Notes under the pieces: generated by a model | Told to the model about the DNA's origin: nothing | Database searches by the model: none | Seen by the model: only the letters and a program-made list of their open reading frames with translations | Assembly (NCBI GenBank): GCA_021788955.1 | Contig: JAJYKC010000267.1 | Location: 1 to 5,036, forward strand | Direction of reading: 5' to 3' | DNA: 5,036 nt | Source: Acidobacteriota bacterium | Lineage (GTDB): Bacteria; Acidobacteriota; Terriglobia; Bryobacterales; Bryobacteraceae | Program-made: the position numbers and the translations under genes | In this document: positions 1-5,036 of the stretch, one piece after another | How positions within the stretch are numbered: the first letter of the stretch is position 1 | Layout: the number at the start of each line of letters is the position of its first letter

Positions 1-1
1 C

Positions 2-187
2 GAGATGGAAGTGCTGCGGCTGATCGTGGACGGGCTGAGCAACAAGCAGATCGGCTATGTCCTCGACATCGCCGAATACACCGTAAAGAACCACGTCAAG
101 AAGATTCTGAGCAAGCTCGGCGTCGAGGATCGGACGCAAGCCGTCACCGCGGCGATCCAGCGGGGCATCGTTCATTTGGAGCCATAG
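2..187 (+). CDS. LuxR/NarL-family response regulator, C-terminal DNA-binding domain (5'-truncated by window edge)
   Basis: Only the last 61 codons are present, beginning in the reading frame at base 2; the rest lies left of the window. They make up almost the whole four-helix LuxR-type helix-turn-helix: the first helix EVLRLIVDG, the turn and positioning helix LSNKQIGYVLDI, the recognition helix AEYTVKNHVKKILSKLGV, and the closing helix DRTQAVTAAIQRGIV. The pattern VLxLIxxGLSNKxI...TVKNHVxxILxKLxVxxRTQAV is diagnostic of NarL/FixJ-type output domains, which bind DNA as dimers. The missing N-terminus is most likely a phospho-receiver domain with a partner histidine kinase, but that is inferred from the family and not seen. 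The ATG at base 5 is an internal Met codon in the first helix, not the real start, because a protein starting there would lack the front of the fold. The protein ends three residues after HLE, as these proteins normally do. The gene is co-oriented with the efflux genes, 172 bases upstream, so it may regulate them, or it may be unrelated. Confidence 0.9.
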   Translation, partial: EMEVLRLIVDGLSNKQIGYVLDIAEYTVKNHVKKILSKLGVEDRTQAVTAAIQRGIVHLEP

Positions 188-323
188 CCCTAACGAGCTA
201 TTTCGGCATCGGGCGGAAGCGTGGCAACTTGGAAGTGAATGGATTCATGCCCGGTTGGCGCGAAAACCCGGTACCGATCGGGCTGTGCTTGAATCTAAAG
301 CTTATCGCTCGTAACCCGCGCAG

Positions 324-334
324 CGGAAGTTCCG
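324..334. promoter_or_regulatory. Short perfect inverted repeat, possible operator
   Basis: CGGAAGTTCCG is two 5-base arms around one central base, placed 25 bases before the permease start codon and just upstream of its ribosome-binding site. A repressor bound here would block transcription or early elongation. The arms are short enough to occur by chance in a GC-rich gap of this size, and no known operator matches it that I can name. Confidence 0.2.
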
Positions 335-348
335 GTTCGCGTGCTATC

Positions 349-353
349 AGGAA
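349..353 (+). promoter_or_regulatory. Ribosome-binding site of the RND permease gene
   Basis: AGGAA lies 6 bases before the ATG at 360, good Shine-Dalgarno complementarity and spacing. It settles the permease start together with the in-frame TAA at 312-314 and the absence of any ATG, GTG or TTG in that frame between the stop and base 360. Confidence 0.7.
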
Positions 354-359
354 ATTGTC

Positions 360-3300
360 ATGTGGATAGTCCGTCTCGCCCTTCGCCGCCCATACACCTT
401 CGTGGTAATGGCGTTGCTCATCGCCATTTTGGGAACGATGTCGATTTTCACAATGCCGGTGGATATTTTTCCTTACATAGACATCCCGGTGGTGAGCGTT
501 GTGTGGATTTATCCAGGGCTGGCGCCCGAGGAGATGGAAAAACGGATGGTCACCATCTTCGAGCGCGCCATGACGACGACCGTGAACGACATCGAGCACA
601 TCGAATCGCAATCCTACGCCGGCGTTTCGGTCGTGCGCGTTTTCTTTCATCCGAACGTGAGTATCGACATGGCGGTGGCGCAGGTGACGGCGATTTCGCA
701 GACCATCCTCCGAGTTGTGCCTCCGGGTACGTTTCCGCCGAACGTCTTGAAGTACGACGCAACGAGTGTGCCCATCATCCAGCTCGGGTTGTCGAGTAAG
801 ACGCTTAGTGAGCAACAGCTCTACGACCTGGGGATGAACTTCATCCGGACGCAGCTTGCGACCGTACAGGGGGCGTCGATCCCCGGCCCGTACGGAGGGA
901 AATCACGCCAGATCATGGTGGACATCAACCCCGACCTGCTGTATTCCAAGGGGCTGAGTCCGGTCGACATCTCGAACGCGTTCAACAACCAGAACCTCAT
1001 CCTGCCCGCCGGCACGGCGAAGATGGGCCCCATCGAGTACCAGGTCAAGCTGAACGGCAGTCCGACGATTGTGGACGAGTTGAACGATCTTCCAGTGAAG
1101 ACAGTCAACGTGGCGACCGTTTATATGCGGGACGTGGCGCAGATCCGGGACGGATTCGCCGTGCAAACGAATATCGTCCGGACGAATGGCTCCAAAGGAG
1201 CACTGTTAACGGTGTTGAAGAGCGGCAAGACATCGACGCTCGACATCGTGAACCGCGTGAAGGGCGCGCTTCCCCGGATTCTGGCCGGGCTGCCGCCGGC
1301 GCTGAAGGTGACGCCGCTGTTTGATCAGTCGATCTTCGTCCGCGCCTCGATTCAGGGCGTGCTGCGCGAGGCGCTGATCGCCGCGGGCTTGACGGGGTTG
1401 ATGATTTTGCTGTTTCTCGGCAGTTGGCGCAGCACCCTCATCGTCTGCATTTCGATTCCGCTGTCGATTCTGACGTCGATAACCATTCTCGGTCTGCTGG
1501 GCGAGACGATCAACGTCATGACGCTGGGTGGCATGGCCCTGGCGGTGGGTATTCTCGTGGACGACGCGACGGTGGAAATCGAGAACACACACCGCAACAT
1601 GGGGATGAAGAAGCCGCTGGCGCGCGCCGTGCTGGACGGAGCCCAACAGATCGCGGTGCCCGCCTTTGTGTCGACCCTTTCCATCTGCATCGTATTCGTG
1701 CCGGTGATCCTGCTCACCGGGGTCGCGAAATTCCTGTTCACGCCGCTGGCGCTCGCGGTGGTGTTTGCGATGCTCGCCTCGTACCTTCTGTCTCGAACCC
1801 TGATTCCGACCATGGTGCACTATCTGCTCAAACCGGAACTGGAACTTTACCGGCAGGGCGAGCACGGTGAAGCGGCCGGAGGGACAGGGCCGATCTGGAA
1901 ATCGCATTACGCATTCAACCGGCGGTTTGAATGGCTGCGTCATCACTACACGGGGCTGCTCGACTGGGCGCTGGATCATCGGCTGGCCGTGATTCTGGTT
2001 TTCCTGGTCTTCACCGCGGGTTCCCTAACGCTGGCGCCGCTGGTCGGGCGCGATTTCTTCCCGACGGTCGATTCCGGACAGATGCGCTTGCACGCCAGAC
2101 CACCCGCCGGTACACGCCTGGAGCAAGGAGAAGTGTACTTTTCCGCGATCGAGAAAGAGATCCGCAACGTGATTCCGGCGGGCGAGATCGACACTATCAT
2201 CGACAATATCGGCCTTCCGAACGGTAGCTTCAACCTGGCCTTCGGCGATACCGCGACGATTACCAATGGCGACGGCGACATCCTGATTTCTCTCAGGCCC
2301 GACCGGAAGGGGAGAATCGCCGACTACATCGTCGCCCTTCGGAAACGCCTCAACGAGAAGTTCCCCGACACAACCTTTTTCTTCGAGGCGGCTAACATCA
2401 CGAACCAGATTCTGAACTTCGGCCTGCCGGCGCCGATCGACGTTCAGGTGGTCGGCCGGGACGCGGATGTCAACTATAAAATCGCGCGCCAGTTGGAGCA
2501 GAAGATCGCCCGGATTCCCGGCGCGGCCGACGTGCACATCCAACAGGTGGTCGACTACCCGGAGTTCAGGTTGAACGTGGACCGCAGCCGCGCACAGGAA
2601 CTCGGCCTGACGCAGAAGGACGTCGCAACGAGCATGCTGGTGTCGCTGAGTTCGAGCGGCCAGCTCGCCCCGAACGAGTGGCTGAACTGGTCCAACGGCG
2701 TGAATTACCAGGTCGGCGTTCAGACGCCGCAGTATAAGCTCGATTCGCTCGACATTCTTCTGCGCACGCCGATTTCTCCGTCGGGTCAGCCGGTGATGTC
2801 GACGACGCCTTCGTCGATGGCGGGAATCGGTGACGCGACGAACTCCTCGGTGGGCTCGGCGCCCATAGGCAATACGACAGCCTACGGGAACCCGAACTCC
2901 GGAACTTCGCGGACGCAGCTACTCTCAAACCTCGTAACCGTGAGCCGCGGCTATGCGCCGGCGATCGTGACCCACTACAACGTCCAGCCCGTATTCGATA
3001 TCTACTCGAATACCGACCGGCGGGACCTCGGCGGCGTGGGTTCCGATATCGAGAAGATCGTCCGCGAGGCCTCGGCGCACCTTCCCCGGGGAGTAACCAT
3101 CACCGTGCGCGGCCAGTTGCGCACGATGCAGGATTCCTTTGTCCGTCTGGGGATGGGAATGATTCTGGCGATCATTCTGGTGTACCTGATCATGGCGGTC
3201 AACTTCCAGTCCTGGGTGGATCCGTTTATCATCCTGACCGCGCTGCCAGGCGCACTGGCCGGCATCGTGTGGATGCTGTTCGTAACGCAAACAACGTTCA

Positions 3301-3701
3301 GCGTCCCCTCGCTGATGGGCGCCATCATGTGCATCGGCGTCGCAACGGCGAACAGCATTCTGATGGTGGTGTTCGCCAATGACGAACGGGCCGAGGGAAA
3401 GGATGCCCGCGAGGCGGCGCTGTCAGCCGGGTACACCCGGATCCGGCCGGTTTTGATGACTGCCTCCGCGATGATCCTGGGCATGCTGCCGATGTCGCTC
3501 GGGCTCGGGGAGGGCGGTGAACAAAACGCCCCTCTGGGGCGGGCGGTGATCGGCGGGCTGATGTTGGCGACGGTCACCACGCTGTTCATCGTGCCGATCA
3601 CGTACAGTTACTTCCGTAAGGAGCCTCCCGTGGATCACGAGCGGGAGCTTGAAGCGGAAGAGCGGGAAGGCATGGCCGAATCCGAAGTGAACTTTGCTTG
3701 A
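360..3701 (+). CDS. RND-superfamily efflux permease (AcrB/HAE1-like inner-membrane pump)
   Basis: A 1113-residue proton-driven exporter subunit, expected to work as a trimer in the inner membrane and pass substrates from the periplasm or outer leaflet to an adaptor and outer-membrane channel. The substrate cannot be read from the sequence. Layout: TM1 about residues 11-30; first periplasmic lobe about 31-335; TM2-TM6 about 336-485; amphipathic linker; TM7 about 541-560; second periplasmic lobe about 561-928; TM8-TM12 about 929-1085; a charged acidic tail to 1113. The opening RLALRRPYTFVVMALLIAI and the segment MPVDIFPYIDIPVVSV are typical of the family. TM4 carries the proton-relay Asp pair (GILVDDATVEIEN, Asp401/Asp402). 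TM11 keeps the Arg and Thr of the relay (Arg1027, Thr1034 in TRIRPVLMT). The TM10 lysine is replaced by Ala997 (GVATANSIL). At 1113 residues it is longer than AcrB (1049), partly from a Ser/Thr/Gly/Pro-rich insertion near residues 805-850 and partly from the tail. It lacks features I would use to call it a CusA-type metal pump. The adaptor gene follows after 10 bases. Family assignment is near certain; specificity is unknown. Confidence 0.97.
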   Translation: MWIVRLALRRPYTFVVMALLIAILGTMSIFTMPVDIFPYIDIPVVSVVWIYPGLAPEEMEKRMVTIFERAMTTTVNDIEHIESQSYAGVSVVRVFFHPNVSIDMAVAQVTAISQTILRVVPPGTFPPNVLKYDATSVPIIQLGLSSKTLSEQQLYDLGMNFIRTQLATVQGASIPGPYGGKSRQIMVDINPDLLYSKGLSPVDISNAFNNQNLILPAGTAKMGPIEYQVKLNGSPTIVDELNDLPVKTVNVATVYMRDVAQIRDGFAVQTNIVRTNGSKGALLTVLKSGKTSTLDIVNRVKGALPRILAGLPPALKVTPLFDQSIFVRASIQGVLREALIAAGLTGLMILLFLGSWRSTLIVCISIPLSILTSITILGLLGETINVMTLGGMALAVGILVDDATVEIENTHRNMGMKKPLARAVLDGAQQIAVPAFVSTLSICIVFVPVILLTGVAKFLFTPLALAVVFAMLASYLLSRTLIPTMVHYLLKPELELYRQGEHGEAAGGTGPIWKSHYAFNRRFEWLRHHYTGLLDWALDHRLAVILVFLVFTAGSLTLAPLVGRDFFPTVDSGQMRLHARPPAGTRLEQGEVYFSAIEKEIRNVIPAGEIDTIIDNIGLPNGSFNLAFGDTATITNGDGDILISLRPDRKGRIADYIVALRKRLNEKFPDTTFFFEAANITNQILNFGLPAPIDVQVVGRDADVNYKIARQLEQKIARIPGAADVHIQQVVDYPEFRLNVDRSRAQELGLTQKDVATSMLVSLSSSGQLAPNEWLNWSNGVNYQVGVQTPQYKLDSLDILLRTPISPSGQPVMSTTPSSMAGIGDATNSSVGSAPIGNTTAYGNPNSGTSRTQLLSNLVTVSRGYAPAIVTHYNVQPVFDIYSNTDRRDLGGVGSDIEKIVREASAHLPRGVTITVRGQLRTMQDSFVRLGMGMILAIILVYLIMAVNFQSWVDPFIILTALPGALAGIVWMLFVTQTTFSVPSLMGAIMCIGVATANSILMVVFANDERAEGKDAREAALSAGYTRIRPVLMTASAMILGMLPMSLGLGEGGEQNAPLGRAVIGGLMLATVTTLFIVPITYSYFRKEPPVDHERELEAEEREGMAESEVNFA

Positions 3702-3711
3702 ACGAAAACTC

Positions 3712-5036
3712 ATGCATCACACCGAATCAAACGAACCGGAATCTGAAGAAATTCTGACCGTGGAAACTAACGAGGAGCGGTTGCTGCGTGAGATCGGAGA
3801 TCTAAAGCGGCAACTGGAGCAGCGGCAGGTTACCCACCCCGCGGCGCATACCTCGACCGAGCAGCCCCCTCGTCCCTCTAGCGGGGTACTGACGTTTCTT
3901 TTCGTTGTGGCCGCCATTGCCGTGCTTGTCGCGTTCTTTGCAGGCTATCTTCCGCGGAAGTCGCAGCAGGAAACCGTGGCTCGGGAAACGGCCGCTGAGG
4001 AGAGCCAGGCTCCGGGCGTCAACGTTGTGCAGGCGGTTCCTTCGCAAGCGACAAGTTCACTCGTGCTGCCCGGCAACGTCGCCGCGCTTACGGAAGCGCC
4101 GATCCTGGCGCGCGCCGACGGATATCTGAAAAGCCGGAACGTAGACATCGGCGACAAGGTGAAGGCCGGACAACTCCTGGCCGAGATCGACGCCCCGGAT
4201 CTCGACCAACAGGTTCGGCAGGCCGCCGCCACACTCTCGCAGACCCAGGCGGCGCTCGAGCAGGCCAAATCGAATTATCAACAAGGCCAGGCAAACCAGG
4301 CCCTGGCGGCGATCACCGCCAAGCGATGGGCCCACCTGGTCGTAAAAGGCGCAGTCTCACTACAGGAAAACGACCAATACCAGGCGCAACTGAAAGCCCA
4401 GACGGCAAATCTCGACGCCTTGAACAAGGCGATTGAAGCGGCCAAGAGCAATGTGTCGGCCGCCCAGGCGAACCTCGGCCGGTTGAAGGAACTACAAGGG
4501 TACGAGCAGGTGCGGGCGCCGTTTACTGGCGTGATTACAGTCCGCAACGTGGACGTCGGCGCGCTGATCACCATCGGCCAGACGCTCATCTACCGCATTG
4601 CACAGACAAACGTGCTGCGGACTTACGTGGACGTGCCACAGGGGAATGCCCCCGACATCCGCGTCGGACAGCCGGCCGTCCTGAAAATCCCCGATTTGGC
4701 GGGACGCCAATTCGTAGGACACGTCACGCGCGTGGCGAACGCGCTGGACCCGTCCAGCCGCACGATGCTCACCGAAGTTCAAGTACCCAACCCGGAGGCA
4801 ACACTGCGGCCCGGAATGTACGCGCTGGTGGACCTGAACGTCATCCGCAAAGATCCGCCGATCATCATTCCGGGCGATGCGCTGGTGGTGCGCGCCAACG
4901 GCACGCTGGCTGCGGTGGTCGGTCCCGATCAAGAGGTGCATTTCCGCAAAATCGATGTGGGGCGGGATTTCGGCGACAAGGTCGAAGTGCTTAGCGGATT
5001 GAGTACCGGCGATCTGGTCGTCGTAAACCCGAGCGA
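3712..5036 (+). CDS. RND efflux periplasmic adaptor (HlyD/AcrA-type membrane fusion protein), 3'-truncated by window edge
   Basis: The frame is open from ATG 3712 to the window end, giving 441 codons with no stop. The adaptor links the upstream permease to an outer-membrane channel. Residues about 10-40 are charged and heptad-like (EERLLREIGDLKRQLEQRQ), 41-57 are Pro/Thr-rich, and 58-80 form one membrane helix (VLTFLFVVAAIAVLVAFFAGYL). There is no lipobox Cys, so it is anchored by a helix, not a lipid. The periplasmic part follows: first lipoyl half about 125-162 (GYLKSRNVDIGDKVKAGQLL), alpha-helical hairpin about 163-262, second lipoyl half about 265-298 (VRAPFTGVITVRNVDVGALI), beta-barrel about 300-375, and the start of the membrane-proximal domain to 441. 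Probably only a short C-terminus is missing. No strong Shine-Dalgarno precedes the ATG, and the gap to the permease stop is 10 bases, which suggests translational coupling. A TTG at 3694, overlapping the permease end, is the only earlier in-frame start after the TGA at 3688-3690 and is less likely. Confidence 0.95.
   Translation, partial: MHHTESNEPESEEILTVETNEERLLREIGDLKRQLEQRQVTHPAAHTSTEQPPRPSSGVLTFLFVVAAIAVLVAFFAGYLPRKSQQETVARETAAEESQAPGVNVVQAVPSQATSSLVLPGNVAALTEAPILARADGYLKSRNVDIGDKVKAGQLLAEIDAPDLDQQVRQAAATLSQTQAALEQAKSNYQQGQANQALAAITAKRWAHLVVKGAVSLQENDQYQAQLKAQTANLDALNKAIEAAKSNVSAAQANLGRLKELQGYEQVRAPFTGVITVRNVDVGALITIGQTLIYRIAQTNVLRTYVDVPQGNAPDIRVGQPAVLKIPDLAGRQFVGHVTRVANALDPSSRTMLTEVQVPNPEATLRPGMYALVDLNVIRKDPPIIIPGDALVVRANGTLAAVVGPDQEVHFRKIDVGRDFGDKVEVLSGLSTGDLVVVNPS

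Larger units (their letters stand above)
188..359. other. Intergenic region, presumed leader/promoter of the efflux operon
   Basis: No credible coding sequence occupies these 172 bases. The permease frame is closed by a TAA at 312-314. I see two short perfect inverted repeats: TGAAT-GG-ATTCA at 236-247 and CGGAA-G-TTCCG at 324-334. There is also a loose GC-rich dyad around 251-282. The best sigma70-like candidate, TTGAAT at 289-294 followed 17 bases later by TAACCC, has a poor -10 element, so no promoter is called. There is no stem followed by a T-run, so no intrinsic terminator is evident for the upstream regulator gene. Readthrough from it is therefore possible. Confidence 0.5.

Noticed and set aside
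184..201. ATAGC...GCTAT hairpin at the regulator stop codon, considered as a terminator
   Set aside because: The stem is only five AT-containing base pairs with an 8-base loop and no following T-run.
289..317. TTGAAT and TAACCC at 17-base spacing, considered as a sigma70 promoter
   Set aside because: The -10 element matches only its first two positions; such matches are expected by chance and promoter consensus in this lineage is uncertain.
341..799. Overlapping + strand frame starting upstream of the permease ATG
   Set aside because: Out of frame with the conserved RND sequence; its His/Arg-rich product has no recognisable domain and the ribosome-binding site fits the ATG at 360.
198..815. 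Open frame on the - strand (205 codons) spanning the leader and the permease start
   Set aside because: Low-complexity His/Arg/Asp-rich translation with no family signature; most of it is the shadow of the permease N-terminus.
1206..1979. Long open frame on the - strand (257 codons) opposite the permease
   Set aside because: Its translation is rich in Arg, His and Gln without any recognisable fold, as is typical of the antisense of a GC-rich gene with strong third-position bias. The + strand here encodes unmistakable TM2-TM7 of the RND permease.
360..3701. CusA/CzcA-type heavy-metal RND pump
   Set aside because: The TM4 motif, with an Asp pair and no metal-pump-type Glu/Asp arrangement, and the absence of recognisable methionine or His-rich metal sites favour a drug-type (HAE1-like) pump, although the substrate remains unknown.
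4492..4941. Open frame on the - strand (149 codons) opposite the adaptor
   Set aside because: It is the shadow of the lipoyl and beta-barrel region of the adaptor, which reads through without interruption on the + strand.

Overview
The window holds part of a chromosomal drug-efflux locus, all on the + strand. It contains the 3' end of a LuxR/NarL-type response-regulator gene (2-187), a complete RND-superfamily inner-membrane efflux permease of 1113 codons (360-3701), and the 5' 441 codons of a periplasmic adaptor (membrane fusion protein, HlyD/AcrA type) that runs off the right edge (3712-5036). There are no tRNA or rRNA genes, insertion sequences, CRISPR arrays or att-like repeats that I can see. 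The DNA is GC-rich, and coding density is high apart from the 172-base gap in front of the permease.

Organism: the tripartite pump architecture requires an outer membrane, so the host is Gram-negative (diderm). The wording of all three proteins resembles what I remember of Acidobacteriota (Solibacter/Bryobacter-like) homologues. Examples are the regulator's TVKNHVKKILSKLGVEDRTQA, the adaptor's VDIGDKVKAGQLLAEIDAPDL and its membrane-anchored, cytoplasm-facing N-terminus, and the permease's GVATANSIL segment in TM10. This placement comes from memory of protein families, not from a search, and is tentative.

Layout and function: the permease would bind substrate in its periplasmic porter domain and drive export with the proton gradient. 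The adaptor, encoded 10 bases downstream, would bridge it to an outer-membrane TolC-like channel, whose gene I would expect just beyond the right edge. The order permease then adaptor is the reverse of acrAB. The short spacing and weak ribosome-binding site of the adaptor gene suggest one transcript with coupled translation. The upstream regulator is co-oriented and could control the pump, but nothing in the window proves this.

The points worth a second look are: the permease lacks the TM10 lysine of the AcrB proton relay (Ala997 at that position) while keeping the TM4 Asp pair and the TM11 Arg and Thr; it has a low-complexity Ser/Thr/Gly/Pro insertion in its second periplasmic lobe; and the adaptor has an unusual cytoplasmic coiled-coil/proline-rich N-terminal extension. 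I see no new defence, mobile or RNA system here. This is mostly an ordinary efflux operon with some uncommon details.
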